NCBI GenBank assembly: GCA_021234155.1
Contig: JAJEKV010000038.1
Location: forward strand, 6,068,926 to 6,132,925
Direction: 5' to 3'
Source of the DNA: Isoetes taiwanensis
Lineage: Eukaryota > Streptophyta > Lycopodiopsida > Isoetales > Isoetaceae
Length of the DNA: 64,000 nucleotides
Position 1 is the stretch's first letter. The number at the start of each line of letters is the position of its first letter. The translations under genes were made by a program, and so were the position numbers. Of this stretch, positions 32,301-45,112 are shown in pieces. The notes below the pieces were generated by a model. The model saw nothing but the letters and a program-made list of their open reading frames with translations. It searched no databases and was not told the origin of the DNA.

Positions 32301-34585
32301 TGTGACGCTCCCTGAACATATACGACCCTCGGACGTATACATACGGGGACTTTCCCCTCCCATGGCGACCCACTCGCCAGGAGCAGGGCCCTCCGTCTAT
32401 TTCGGGCCATCTATAATATGATGCCCGAAAGAAGGACACGAAGGGGTCATTCGGCCCACGCCTTCAATGGGGCTCCTACGTCGCGGAAGCGTGAATACAA
32501 GGGTTAGCACACAGCATAAATCACGTATAAATAACCACCACGAAGGGTGGCATATCCATCCAAATACCAACGGCAAAGAATATGCATCTAAACCTAAAAA
32601 ACACCCCAAACCCATGGTTCTACCCCGTTCGGACTCCGGTGAGGATCGATTGTGGCTAGGCCTCAAGAGATCAGCGAGACAATCTTGACATGGCGCTATC
32701 TGGCATAGAACATTGGCTAGGGTTGTCCACTCCATCCGCCCCTCCTGTGCACACTTTGCGATGGGTCAATTCACGCTATGGCGTCGCTATAGCCTTCCTC
32801 GGAGACGGGCTCGAGGCATCACCACTGCCGAGCCCTACTCCGGGGTTCATGAAGTCCCGGTCCGATGAGGCGGTCAGGGAAGCGTCCCCTTCGAGAATCA
32901 CAGTGGCTCCATGGGCGAGCTGAGAATACGTGCGCGCATCACGACCCCGCATCCGTGCCGACTTACCGCCTAAATCTACTCAAAGTGCAAAGGTGCCCCA
33001 TAATGGTCACACCTTCCCACCGAGGAGTGTCGGGACCCATGCCCGGCCCTCCACGTGGCCGGGCTATCAGGTCTAGCTCGCTATAGGAGTCCCAGAGCCT
33101 TTTATGTTAGGTGCAAGACCCCACCTCCACTTCACCCCAGCGTGTTTCCTTGTGCGGTGCTAAGCCCGGTACCATAGCATCTATGACCCGTGGGCTCTTG
33201 TGCCTGAAGCCGCAACTAGTGGGATGCTACGGGGGGTCTATCTAGGAGCATACTACAATACATGGCTCGAGAGGTCTCTACCCTCAGTAACCCCCCATTC
33301 CGGAAGTAATACCATGCAAAGAACTATCAATCCATCCTTAACAAACATAATGTCCCGTATCGAAATAAGAAGAACTCACCTTTACAATCAAGGGTTAGTC
33401 CTATAAGTAAAACAATGAGATAATAGAGAAGCAAGCACAACCCGTGCCCAATGACGTTGTCCTAGAATTCACAACTATATTAGCCACCCACCCCGATTAC
33501 ATTGGATCCATTACCAATTGGTGCTTCCATCTCCTAGGTCTTGGTGGTTCAACCCGGCTACAATTAAAAAGTACTTGGTGCTGGTGGCGCTTCGGTGGCG
33601 GGGGTTTGGCGCGGCTCCCCGCTCCTTCTTGGGCGAATTTTGGGAGTCAATTAGCAATAGGGATCAGGTTGACAGACCCAATTTGGAAGTCCCCATGTTG
33701 GCCAATCAATTAGGCGGTGGCGCCTTCCCAAAGCATTTATTGCCCAATTATCCCATTTAATATTAATCCTAGATTATAGGTTATTATCTTTAATGATTAA
33801 ATTAGCATAGCTAATTTAATCCTTTTAAATCAACCCCCAGGTTACAATACCCCATGGTGGCGTGCCTTCATCGGGTGGCGGTGTCGGATATTTATAGGTG
33901 TGCAAGTATAAACACGTTCATTATCTTCAGAGTAAATACGTGGAACGTCACATTAAGCCCCTCCCTAAAAATAATCTTTGTCCCGGCATTGGGGTTAATT
34001 AATCGAGAGAAGCATTACTTAAACAAAACCGAATTAGGAAGAATATACTTAAGAAAGGAAAGATAACTTATTATTTCAAAAGCAAAGAATACATTGAAGT
34101 TGAAAATAACAAAGTGTGAGCACCAAGGTGCATTTTACAGGTATTATCATCGAGGAAGTTCAAGGACCGAAGTCCGATTTTTTGTTAAAGCATCATAGAG
34201 GGCGAAAAATAAGACATGTAAAAGCAAAGCGAATCCGAAAAGTTGGGTCATCAAGAACCCTCTATACATGGGGCGGTCGCGAATCGCGCTCAAATTTTTT
34301 ACATGTCAATATATAAATATATATCAATGATATAATTAGATTGTGGTTGAAGGTCCACCCCTATAAGAAAATAAAAGAAAACTTATCTACAAGGAGCCTA
34401 GCATGCCTATAGTTCGATTCATTGTGGCGTAAGGACCGGTCGGAGTTTCTATTATCGCCAAGATGAACAGCGGCTATGAACTACATGGTTTACAAGCGGC
34501 TCATGTCCATATTACAAAATTACACCACGTCCTAAGGAACGAAGGTGATCCCATCGCCGGTAACCGTTGTTAACTTCACGATGCA
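32301..34585 (-). repeat. 3' LTR of the chromovirus
   Basis: On the minus strand it starts near TGCATCGTGAAG (34585) just after the polypurine tract and ends GGGAGCGTCACA at 32301. The end matches the LTR end at 3730 (GACGTCACA), and the U5-like part (32301-33300) resembles 2840-3730. A TATA-like CTATAAATATCC is present near 33886-33898 on the minus strand. The start is less certain than the end. Confidence 0.65.
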
Positions 34586-34586
34586 T

Positions 34587-34602
34587 CTACCCCTCGGTTC
34601 TC
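34587..34602 (-). other. Polypurine tract of the chromovirus
   Basis: The minus strand reads GAGAACCGAGGGGTAG between the end of the chromodomain ORF and the LTR start, the expected place for the plus-strand primer. Confidence 0.55.
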
Positions 34603-34615
34603 GGGAATCTAGGCT

Positions 34616-34867
34616 TCACGCTTCATCAGGGGCCGGGGTTGATAGCATCGTTGATGGTGCGACCTTGAGATTCGGCATGAAATCCGGATAATGCTTCTCA
34701 AGATCTGTTTGCATCACCCACGTGGCATCCTCCACCAGCAAGTGTTTCCACTTGACCAAGTATTGTAGCATTTGAGTCCTCCGGTGCGTTTTATAGGCTC
34801 GATCAAGAAGAGTTTGTGTACTATCTCTAGCTGCTCCTCTGTCATTTCGGAGAGTTAGGGTTTCCAA
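34616..34867 (-). pseudogene. Chromodomain at the C-terminus of pol
   Basis: 83 codons with LDRAYKTHRRTQMLQYLVKW followed by KHLLVEDATWVMQTDLEKHYPDF. The LVKW, ATW and DL positions are those of retrotransposon chromodomains, which bind modified H3 tails and guide integration. The usual Glu after ATW is Val here. The stop after PDEA precedes the polypurine tract, as expected for the end of pol. Confidence 0.8.
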
Positions 34868-35930
34868 AACCTCCTCTGGATCGTGGATATGCTTGCTTAA
34901 GAAGACTCACATGAAAAACCTTGTGGATCTTTAAGCGGGGTGGCAAGTCCAAAGCGATATGCTTGCTCCCCAATGGATTGATGATTTTGAGCGGTCCAGC
35001 CCATCCCAGGTGCCAACTTCTTGCAATTACCAATCTTAAGCTTGGCTTGTTTTACCTTAATCTTAAGCCAAACCGATTCACCCACCTGAAGACTCGTGGG
35101 GTCACGTGCTTATCACTGCTACACTCTTTTGACGATTGCGTGCGTACTAGCAAGTAACCACGCACCTGCTTCGACCAAAACTTGCATCTCGAGGAGGAGT
35201 TGTTGAGAAACTCCACTTTTCGACGGGGTTGTGCCATGTGTCGAGTAAACATTGATAACCATAATTTATCATGAAAGGGAGACATTCTAGAAGACTCTGT
35301 TTCATACTTTATTATAGGCAAATTCTACTAGATAAATATAGTCAGCCCATTGGGATTGCTTACTCCACACATAACCTGCGCAAAGATATCCTCTATGATC
35401 ACGATTAGTGCGCCTTTCTGTCGACCATCCATGCGAGGATGATATCGCGGTACTCATAGCAAGCTTGGTGCAGATGGTGGTGAAGAAATCCTTCCCAAAT
35501 GCACTTACAAATTTGGGATCCCAGCCGGATACAATTACCCGTGGCATTCCGTTGCAATCTGAAGATCTCCTTTAAAAAAGCAGTAGCGATATCAAAGGCG
35601 GTGTCCGTGTGCGACATGGCAAGAAAATGAGCCATTTTCGACAATTTGGTCACCACTACCATTAATACATCATACCCATCAAAGTGCACGTGGAAGGCCC
35701 ACAATGAAATCCATGGTTATCACTTCCCACTTCAGCGTTGGGCACATCCAAAGGTTGCAATTCTCACGGAGTCCTTAATTGTTCGCTTTTTGGTTTGTTG
35801 ACATACGACAGCAACGCTTGATGTACCTAGCAATATCCTTCTTCATCGAAGGCCAAAAGTAGCTAGAACGGATTTTAAAATAGGTCTTCATAAAATCCTC
35901 GCATGTCCGGCTATAGGGGCTGTTATGTGT
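34868..35930 (-). pseudogene. Integrase region
   Basis: From the minus strand: SYFWPSMKKDIARYIKRC (about 35800-35870) is the HHCC zinc-finger region. GYDVLMVVVTKLSKMAHFLAM (35620-35680) and IVSGWDPKFVSAFGKDF (about 35480-35540) are from the DDE core. HIALDLPPRLKIHKVFHVSLLK (34880-34960) is the C-terminal GPY/F-like part next to the chromodomain. The frame changes several times and the third catalytic residue cannot be placed. Confidence 0.8.
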
Positions 35931-36179
35931 GTCATGGAGGATTAACTACGCGGTCCACGAAGTCTCGAGATACACATAACTTATCCTTGTAATATAGCAA
36001 GTGGCCCTCTTTCTTATATGAGCGAAAAGTTTCCCGCTCTTTATAAATGCGGACTTCCTTAAACTCCCCAAACATCCGCGGAACTTCGGGATCCATTGGC
36101 CAAGGTCTGCTCTATTTGTTTCCCAAACTCACTAGTGAGTGTGGAAATTGCATTACAATGGGTCCGGGTTACTAAAGGA

Positions 36180-36450
36180 TGGCGTGACAATGCGCATCCT
36201 TACTTGTTTTATTATTATTGCTTCCCAGGGCTTATAGATAATCTCAAAATCATATTCTTCCGGAAATTCCATCCATCTCCTCGTGAGGAGGGTTGAGATT
36301 CAGCTAGGTGGTTAAATAGTTGGACTACTCGATGATCCGTATCAATCTTGAAATCTTCTACCAAAGAAGGTAGTGTCTCCAAATCACGAAAGTAGCGGAC
36401 AAGCGCCAACAATTCCTGGTCATGGGTAGGGTATCGTTATTCATGTCGTT
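36180..36450 (-). pseudogene. RNase H region
   Basis: LALVRYFRDLETLPSLVEDF, KIDTDHRVVQLFNH and LRLSISPGKQ match the end of Ty3/gypsy RNase H (TDH motif and the closing PGKxN segment). Upstream parts of the domain are degraded. Confidence 0.75.
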
Positions 36451-36599
36451 CATCTTCTTTGAATCATATGCAATAACTCTCCCTTCTTGCATTAGGACTC
36501 CACTTAGGTAGCAATCTTACTAGCATCATTGCTACTAGCTTATCCTTTTCGGGATCGGGCAAGGTGAGGGGCCCGGTGTGGCGTTAAAAGCATCCTTAA

Positions 36600-37555
36600 G
36601 CTTGAAACCCGGCTGGACTTTTGCTTTCAATGTTCCATCAATCCTTCACCTTCACGTGTTTTGTAAGATCGATGAGAGGTCGGCAATGGAATGCAAAATC
36701 ATAACAAATTTCCACGATAATATCACCCGCTAGTCCCAAGAAACTTGGACCTCCAAGAACATTACAGGAATAGGCCAATCTCTTCTTTGCTTCTATCTTT
36801 GCGGGATCCGTAGCAATTCCCTCTGCTAAAATAATATGTCCCAAATAATCCCACCTTGGGAGTGGCAAACTTGCATAGAGAACTTGGCAAAAAGCTGATG
36901 GCGTCTTAGCTTTTGTAGGGCCAACCTAAGATGTTGTTTGTGCTCCTTCAAAGTTTACTATAGATGAGGGATAATAGGTCAAAGAAATAACAACAAAATC
37001 ATCTAAGTATTGGCGGAAGACATCATTCATCAATCGCGCCATGAAAGTTGCGGGGCATGGATTAATCAAAAGGCATAGCGGTAAATTCATAATGTCCATA
37101 TCTAGTGCGAAAATTTATGGATGTCCTCCTTTAATTCTTATCGATGGTAGCGGGCGTAAATCAATCTTTGAGAAATGTTTGGCCCCTTGTTGGTCCATAA
37201 GATGCGATGCGCATAGGCAAAGCATAGCGATTCTTGATGGTATGCTATTGAGTTAGCAGATAATCAATACACACATCCTCAAGGAGCCATCCTTCTTCTT
37301 AACAAAAAGGATAGGGCGCCAAAAGCGAAACACTAGGCGAATGAAACCTAGGTTTAGGAGCTCTGACGCTTCTTAAACTCTTGCCAACTCACGGGGGACT
37401 CATACAGTGCGGGGCCTTTCTTAGTAGGCTTAGTACCTGGTTCTGAAGCGATCTCACATTCGACCCTCGGAAAGGAGGAAGTTTGGATCTCATCGGAAAA
37501 GATCACTAAATTCCTAAGAAGGTTAGCAATCCCTTCTGTGTGGTGCATCAATTAT
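36600..37555 (-). pseudogene. Reverse transcriptase region
   Basis: The minus strand gives EPGTKPTKKGPALYESPVSW (near 37420-37460), RPILFVKKKDGS (near 37300), FRQYLDDFVVIS (near 36985-37020) and YLGHIILAEGIATDPAKIEA (about 36780-36860). These are consecutive RT blocks. The YLDD motif copy is the segment before the usual catalytic YxDD, which itself is not clearly readable. Multiple frameshifts. Confidence 0.85.
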
Positions 37556-37842
37556 GCATTTTGTTTGGCATCCGACTCAATGGAGGCAAGTCTAATGATG
37601 CAAAGGAGCTTATCCTTGCGTATAGCTTTATCTGCTGCTTGGGGACATAGGCGCATAATAGGGTTTAATGGTTCACCTTTTATAATTCACCGCGGACTCC
37701 GTTAAGCGTTGAAGGTAACCTCCGTTTTGCGATCTATATTGGCCTTTCGGTTTAAAAATCCCATACCGACAATGAGATCATATTTGCCAATGTCCATTAA
37801 CTTTCGGCACCAATGCAAGCTGGTGCACACAGCAGCTGCATT

Positions 37843-38050
37843 TTAAAGGTTAATCGGCGGCCATGTGTGTGCGATTTTTCCAGCTAAGCGTATGGCGGGT
37901 TTGAGTCGGGACCTCAAAGTTTCAAAGTGCAATACACAGGCCATTCTAGGAGAAACAAAATTATGTGTACTTCCATTATCCATCAAAATTATGAAAGGCT
38001 TCTTGTCTACTTGACCTATGGTGGAAATAACGGTGACTTTCAACATTGCA
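37843..38050 (-). pseudogene. Aspartic protease region
   Basis: ILMDNGSTHNFVSPRMA is the retroviral-type aspartic protease active site, normally (L/V)(V/I)DSGSTHNF. Here Ser is replaced by Asn after the catalytic Asp. It lies just upstream of RT in the pol order. Confidence 0.8.
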
Positions 38051-38636
38051 GTTTCTATAGTTGCAAAGATATGAGATGCAACCGTAGATGAATATACTTA
38101 GGAGCCTCCTCCTCGTGAATTGGTGTAGACTCGGGTCATCCCAATCAAGTGCGACCATGGCGGTTAGGGTGGTCTGCGTGACATAAAGAACAATGCATGA
38201 AGTGCCGGGACCGCCCCTATCTATAACATGCTTTATCTCTGGGCGGTGCTCTCGAGCCTCTTTGGGAATAGGCGTAAGAGTTCGAACTTCCTTGCCGACA
38301 TTGTTGGTTTGTCGGAGACATGTTGAAGGTGACTTTTCTTTTTCGGCCGTTAGGTTCTGTGAGAGGGCCCGGACTTGGTGAACTTGGCCCTTATAGGGTG
38401 TGTCTGAGCGTGGCTCACAGTAGGCGGGGACGTTGATGCGGCTTCGTGGTGTATCCTCTTCAAGGCTGTCTTTAGCCTCCGGTCGGCGATTCCGGGTCTA
38501 TGGCCTTAACCATTCGTTTAATTGATGGGGCCAACCTTCAATATAACCCTCATAGCCCTCTTTTTCATTCATTCCGAACTTTGTCTGACCTCGGCGCATG
38601 AATTCATCGATGTAGGCGGTGGCGACATACCCTTCT
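38051..38636 (-). pseudogene. Gag/zinc-knuckle remnant
   Basis: Position upstream of protease implies gag. CRHFMHCSLCHADHPNRH (minus, about 38160-38215) contains Cys/His residues that may be a broken CCHC knuckle. No intact gag domain remains. Confidence 0.4.
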
Positions 38637-39499
38637 CACTACAAGAGAAGGGTCGATTAGTCAATCACTTTTGTGTCAAATTTTGGCTTTAGAATTGCAT
38701 ATCAGGGCCCTGTAATAGCGGCGTTATGAGTGACCGCGTCTTATTATTGCTTAATGTATGATAGAGCGTCGCGTATATTTGTCGTATAGTGGCGTTACTA
38801 ATGCCACAGCGAGTGTTCATAGGTAGTGTCCTTACTATAAAAATTCGTCATTAACACCACGTTTAATGCCACCATTGATGGCAGTACTAGTGCCATCTGT
38901 GGCGTCATAGATCCTGGCACATATAAAGTCACTTATAACACCACATATAATCTCATCATTAATGGCAGTAGTAGAGTTCCCTATAGCATCACTAGTAAAA
39001 CCATTCATAATGTTAAAATTATCGTCATGTGTAATGTCACTTGTAACACCACTTATTATACCATACATATTGTCATTAAACCATGTTGAGATTCATCTAT
39101 TTTGTCAATGTTAATGTCATGTTTTTTATCATTGTTGTTAGAGATCACCACATATAGTGTCAATGTCATTGTCATGTTTTTGATAATTGTTGTTGGTGAT
39201 TGCCACATATAGTGTCACTTGCTAGGTCATACTATTGTCAACTAACGTCACTTTTTATGTCACTTGTAAAGGCATTTATAATGCCATCTAAAAGTCAAAT
39301 TGCAATTCAGTGGATCACCAAAAGTAGCCATTCAATTTATTTGAATATAAGCAATGGATTCATAAAGTTACAAGATAACCAAGACATCATTTGAATATAT
39401 GCAATGGATTCATAAAGCTACAAGAGAACCAAGACATCATCTGGAAATCAAAATCTTCATATTTAAAAATAATCATTCTATGATCATTCATATTCTTGA
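38637..39499 (+). mobile_element. CACTA-type transposon end, fragment 1
   Basis: Starts CACTACAAGAGAA (38637-38649), the hallmark terminal repeat of plant CACTA elements. It is followed by a stretch (about 38700-39270) of many degenerate subterminal motifs such as TAATGCCAC, GGTGTTA and AATGTCA in both orientations. No matching right end or transposase is present before a second such start at 39500. Confidence 0.55.
39345..39440. repeat. Tandem 49-bp duplication
   Basis: GCAATGGATTCATAAAG and ACAAGAGAACCAAGACATCAT appear twice in a row (about 39350-39393 and 39398-39440). Confidence 0.8.
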
Positions 39500-40190
39500 C
39501 ACTACAAGAGAATGATTGCTATATAAGAGAATGATTGTTAGACGTTATCAGAAAGCCTTCGTAAATCAACTGCCCAAGTTATTTGGTTGGCGTTACGACG
39601 ATTAGTCGCGACTCATATTATCTCGATGATTGTCGCGTCGAGATAATCGCCGACAAAGAGTCATAGAAACATCGGGGCGTGTCGGAGTGATGGTCGGGAT
39701 AATAGCTCGGGCATTAGGAAAATTATCGATTACATAAATCCGGCCTATTAGTCAAAGATATTGGGTAATGGGTGGAAACATGGTCAAGTTATTAGTCGCT
39801 ATTGGTCGAAAGACATTAATCGAGGTTTTTAGTCGGGATAATAGTTTGTTCTTTGCTCTGATCATGGTAGGGCAAAAGCATATATTGTTTGAATATTACT
39901 TTTTGGAGAGCCAGGCGATGCTAGCCCTCAAAAATCATCCCTGCTTTCTTCCATTTCATTCTACATCCACACATCTCTTGGGTCCAAAGATTTTACGCCG
40001 CAGGCATCCTTCATATTACAAAAAGAAAATTGTGCATCAAGGAAGAAAGGATTTTAACAGATTCTTTTGTGACCGGGGAGCTACCTCTATTTTGCCTTCT
40101 GTATTTCCTCCCGTCGGGATTTTCCGAGCCATAGCTTTGCTTGCCTTTCTTCATAGCCTTGTGCAGGCGAGGGCCTTGCTTTGATACGCA
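39500..40190 (+). mobile_element. CACTA-type transposon end, fragment 2
   Basis: Starts CACTACAAGAGAATG (39500). The next about 330 bp carry repeated TCG(A/G)GATAAT and TTAGTCG-type subterminal motifs. An ORF at 39768-40184 (138 codons) lies inside but has no recognisable domain. The right boundary is unknown. Confidence 0.5.
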
Positions 40191-40413
40191 ATCAAGAAAA
40201 GATGAAAAGAGAAGAAATGAAGAAGCAAGATTTAAACCTAAAGCCCTCAGCCTTTATTAAGAAGGAAAGGGAAGCACTCGAAGGAAGAAAACAGAAGAAA
40301 GGAAGTCGCCATAGCCCTTTATGCTTGTCGCCCAAGTTGTTGCCGCCATAGCAAGAAAAGATGCATGCCATCTCTGTGCTCCACCGCCTCCTGCAAGAAA
40401 AGAGAAGCAATCA

Positions 40414-40524
40414 GAAGAAGAAGAAGAAGAAGAAGAAGAAGAAGAAGAAGAAGAAGAAGAAGAAGAAGAAGAAGAAGAAGAAGAAGAAGAAGAAGAAGAA
40501 GAAGAAGAAGAAGAAGAAGAAGAA
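40414..40524. repeat. (GAA)37 microsatellite
   Basis: An uninterrupted GAA run of about 111 bp. Its six frames give poly-Glu, poly-Lys, poly-Arg, poly-Ser, poly-Leu and poly-Phe, which explains the long low-complexity ORFs here. Confidence 0.97.
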
Positions 40525-40529
40525 GGAGG

Positions 40530-43383
40530 ATTAATATCTGCAATCATTTGGCTGATACTAAGTTTGATAAAGTTTTGAGTTTGATTCTATAAACCTTTAA
40601 ACTATGTGTTGGAATAAAAGCAAAGTTATTGACCTAAGGAATGGATGGTGAAACCACCATTACGAATTGACTTAGGGGTTATGCTGGATTGCATGTGATG
40701 TAAAGACATGGTAATGATTATTTGGTTGGCCAAGACCTTATGAATATTGGCCAAGAAGAAGAAGAAGATTGATTTTTTCTTAGACTCTTAATGCCTATAT
40801 AGTATTATGGGCTTGAAATTGGTTACATGGATAATTTGTTAAGAAAAAGATTGATTTTTGCATGTTATATAGATAGCAAAAAACATAGCATTTTCTTGGG
40901 GGCATGCATGTGCCACAATGGAACTGTCAGTGAATGTTTATGCGTAAACAAGCCCTAAGGGTTTATGAGCAAGCAAGCCCTAAGGGATTGACTGCTTGGG
41001 ATTTTCTAGAGTCCGATTGTCTAAGGTAATATCTAGACAATTGCTATAAGATGTTCAAGGCAATGGCATGTGGGCCACATGTATCTTGAGGATGTGATTG
41101 GGAAATTTGAAGTCATATGAAAATATATTGCTCTTATATATGATTCTACCTAGTTTATTTAAAGATGATGGCACCTATACTTTTTAAAGATGATGGGACC
41201 AATATCATTTAAAGGTGATGGTACCTATTAATTATTAGTAGGTGATGGTACCTATTTGTTATTATGGCAATGGCTCTCCATTTATTATTCAAGATGGAAT
41301 AGTTTCTACGTGTCCACATGGTTACATTGGAGCATAAGAATAGTTTCGAAAATGTCATGTTATATGACTAGGTAAGGAGTTTTTCCGTAAAACATAAGGT
41401 TAGGTTTTGCAAAACCAAAAAGTGGAGCGAAGGATATGGCATCTAGCCGAATGTGTCCAGCGCTTCCAAATACAAAAAGACAAATGTTGCTTATCCGTTT
41501 ATAAGGAGGAGCCGATTTTAATAGCAGAAATATCGTCTGTATGCAACCGAAAATGGCATGAAGAGTTGCCGATTCTATACCAGCTTGTAGGTAGCCGGAT
41601 ATGGTATATTGGGCTGCCGTTTCCATTCCACAATGCATTTTAGCAATGCAACAAAGATAAATAGACCGATTTCATTTGTTTAAGGTAAGCATTTGTTTCA
41701 TATATCCAGATTGTGCAAAAGTTGTTGTGCTATATTGTGCTTGCACAAAAATATTTTATCCAGAATGATGCAGATCCGAAGCTGCTAATGTGCTCCTAAT
41801 ATACAAAAGTATATTATTCCAGATCTATTTCAAGGAGACAGAAGTTCCTAAGATATGGAAGGAGCGACAAATATCAGGTTTTTATTATGATTTTGATTGT
41901 AAACAAGATGCTCTGAACTACTCTTTTGCAAAAAATAAACATTTGGGAGTTAATCCTGCATTATGAAATTGCTGAAAGGGGTGTTGTATGCATTTGCTTA
42001 GGTCTGCCCATAGGAGGTTAGTTCAGGGGGTTGCATTATAGGTGTGGTTTAGTCTAGGCTTTTCTTAATGTTATAGGGTTTTTATGACAGTGTCAAGCCT
42101 TGGTTTTTAGATTATTAATGTGCTCTATCTTTGCATATGCTCTGGCAGGTTAAGGGTCATAGAGTAGTTTCTCGCTGCAGCTAGATTTGGGTGCTTAGAC
42201 ATGTCCTAGGTGTTGCATGTTTTGCGATGGCTTTTGTAATAGGAATTGTTAGTTTGTTGCATTTGCTTACTTCCTGCGCTTGTTTTTATAGTGCCGCACA
42301 TGGATTTGCATAATTTTATGGCTTTGTGCATGATCTTCATATTGCAGCTCAAGTACTTTGAATGTGCTTATGAGATATAAAAGAATGCTAACATTATAAA
42401 GTTACTTCCATTTCCATGCTCAAATGCTGATTGTATGTGAAAATATTACATCTATATCCGTTTGAAACAGTTATAGCAGTTCTAGTTTCTGATTTTTATC
42501 ACTGAATTAATGCTTAGTTCATTATTACATGGAGGGCAGCTGCTAAAAGCACCTTGTTTGTTAAAATATTTTGGCTTTAAATCTGATTTGGTCATGTTTA
42601 GTGACTTGGATATAATATGTTGTATGATAATATGCTGAAATGTAATACTTGTGAGGATGCTTACATAGGCATCATATTTTTAACTTATATTCTGGCTTGA
42701 TTAGAATATAAGAATAGCAATAGATGATATTCTACATTGAATATGACTAAACTTTAGGTGAAGGGCGATGAGCCATGTAGTTTTACAGCTTACCTGTCAC
42801 CCCTCTCCTCGTTACCATTAATATGCTAATGTTGGTCTGTTTGGATGCAGGTAACCAAGACTACATCTCCTAGATGTTTTTGTCATATCTTGGATGTATA
42901 AAGCGGCCTGACGTGGACTGCTACCTATTTGTACAACAATATTTGGAGCTGATATTGGAGGGATGTTTTCAATGGGAATGATACAAGAACTGAAAAGGAC
43001 AAACACTTGTGAGTTACTTATAATGAATATGAGATTATTATGCTAAATATTTGGAACGGATTTGAAATTTATAATTCGAAGCGAGATATTAAGTATGGAA
43101 ATATGTTACTGGCATAAGGTATATGGATATTTTGGAAGAAATATGAATATTTGAAAAGATATATCGAGTATGCTTTGTATATTTGAACTTAATCTTGAAT
43201 ACTATGTTTTTACATTATACGTTATATTTGATTATCTACAATAAGATGAATTTATGCAGTTGGTGTGGTTGTGGCCTGGGTAACACCAGGGTGGATATGT
43301 GTGTCTGTCGTCTTTGCATTGAATGAAATCTATTCATATAAAATAGTTTTGTATGTTGTGGAGAGTAATCTTTGTGAAGAGAA
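40530..43383. other. No gene recognised
   Basis: Holds a small run of GATGATGGTACCTAT-like units at 41165-41270 and an ORF at 41407-41643 (IWHLAECVQRF ... KWHEELPILYQLVGSRIWYI) that might be decayed coding DNA of unknown family. The rest is A/T-rich. Confidence 0.4.
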
Positions 43384-45112
43384 ATCGAAGAAGAAGAAGA
43401 AGAAGAAGAAGAAGAAGAAAGAAGAAGAAGAAAAGGAGAAAATGGTCTCAAAATGTTGGGGCTGCTTGCTCTGAAACTGGCAAAGATGCAAATACTTAGC
43501 TAAGATGCTAAAATGTCAATGCAAAAATATTTTGGTTAAAATCTTGCTATATGAGGGGCATGAGCCCAAAAATTAATGTTAAAACTTGTAAAGTGGTGCA
43601 TGTCAGGGGCATGAGCCCAAAGAATTAATGTTAAAACTTTGTAAAGTGGTGCACCCTTTGACTATGTACTATTATTGTTATTAAATTTTCTATAGGTGGT
43701 TTTGTGGGCATGCAAGAGTGCCACATATGACCTTTAAGTAAATGGGTTGCATGTGCTTTTGCCAAACTTTTTGGGGCAAACAATAAGCTTTAATATTAGT
43801 TTGAAGATACTAATTCGGCCTACAAGAGGTGCAAGATTTTTTCTCATACGAATTATTTTGTTACTTAAAAGTTTGCATACATAGCCATATGGCGCTAAAT
43901 GGTGGATATCTTTGATAAAGGTAAAAAGCTTTACATTATTTACAATTTGGGTGGACGTATAGGAGCATCGGTATTTTGTGCCCTAAATAGTTGGCCGCCT
44001 TGGCCGCCTAAACCGCCTTGCACATGCGCCTGAGTTATGGGCGATGCCAGACTATGAAAATGGATGGGCTTCTGATAGCCAACGGTTCCCTGGCTGCTGC
44101 AAACAGATTTCTTTATCATGCCAGATAACTTGATGGAATACTTCTCATTGTGATCGTACCCTAAGGTGGACATTTCTCTGTTCAGTGCATTTCAATGCCA
44201 TAAAAGAGTTATTGCATGCACACTGGTAAGCCCATGGCATTCAAAATAGTGGCCGAAATTGGTGGCCATGGATTTGATATTTTCTATGGATGTATCTGCT
44301 TTACAAATAACAGGAGTTTCAATGGAGTACTGCAAATGAATGGACAAGCTATATGTATGGCAGGGCATCCCTATTCAGTAACCACGACTCTCTCTCTCCT
44401 GGTTCTATTTTCAGTAAAAGATCACTGTTGTGGCAAGGTTGTTAAACATGGAATAACCAAAGCCGACTGCAAATTATTGGTGAGATCCTTCCAGCTTTGG
44501 GATTATGAATCTGGGCTGCAGAACGGAATAGTTGTTTGGATCTTCTCTGCATTTTTTATGCTCTTTGAACAGTATTATAGCATGGTTAAAAGGGGTCAGA
44601 CCAATGGATTATGTATTCAAATGGCTGACCTAAGCTTAAGCTATGATAGGAAAACTGATTATGAAAATCTGATCATGAAAGTAACAAAGGAATGAGTTTG
44701 AGTATTCAATCATTAAGAATAAAGTCCGTAAAATCTAGCTTAGATGAATGTTATGTTTCCACAGTTTTGAATTCACGTACAAGTTATGCATATATTGAGT
44801 AAATGTTTTCCTTTGACTAATAATAAATGATTCCAGCTCAAGTTAAGGTTTAAGTTCAAGTTAAAGACCAAAATGTAATACTTAAAGCTATCTAGTTAAA
44901 GAAAGAAAAGATATATGGATCAAAATTTGACTGGAAGTGTACATTTTGTCATGATAAATCAAGATTAAATGGAAGTAGGAGTACCTGATGTGGCCTGGCT
45001 TAAAACACCAGGATAGATATTGGGAGACATGGTCTTACTCTGAGAAGAGCGTTTAATGGTAGTTTTAACATTATTTGTCTGTAGTCTTTGTAAGAACATA
45101 TTCGAAGAAGAA
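43384..45112. repeat. 1.7-kb direct repeat, copy A
   Basis: Starts in a GAA run and ends before another (TTCGAAGAAGAAATT). It matches 45858-47575 in order throughout. Both copies contain a GGGGCATGAGCCCAAA tandem pair, the GGTGGACGTATAGGAGCATC block and the TCAAGATTAAATGGAAGTAG block. Confidence 0.85.
44216..44695 (+). CDS. Unrecognised 159-codon ORF in repeat copy A
   Basis: Starts MHTGKPMAFKIVAEIGGHGF and ends LIMKVTKE. No domain recognised. The same region in copy B is broken by several indels, so it is either not coding or no longer maintained. Confidence 0.2.
   Translation: MHTGKPMAFKIVAEIGGHGFDIFYGCICFTNNRSFNGVLQMNGQAICMAGHPYSVTTTLSLLVLFSVKDHCCGKVVKHGITKADCKLLVRSFQLWDYESGLQNGIVVWIFSAFFMLFEQYYSMVKRGQTNGLCIQMADLSLSYDRKTDYENLIMKVTKE

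Larger units (their letters stand above)
32301..38636 (-). mobile_element. Degenerate Ty3/gypsy chromovirus with 3' LTR, 5' end missing
   Basis: Reading the minus strand, the order is gag remnant, protease, RT, RNase H, integrase, chromodomain, polypurine tract, 3' LTR, which is the Ty3/gypsy chromovirus order. Every domain is broken by frameshifts and short deletions. The 5' LTR and leader are not seen. The gag end is cut by a CACTA-type terminus at 38637. Confidence 0.88.

Noticed and set aside
40257-40592. Poly-Ser, poly-Leu, poly-Glu and poly-Arg ORFs
   Set aside because: Six-frame translations of the (GAA)37 microsatellite.
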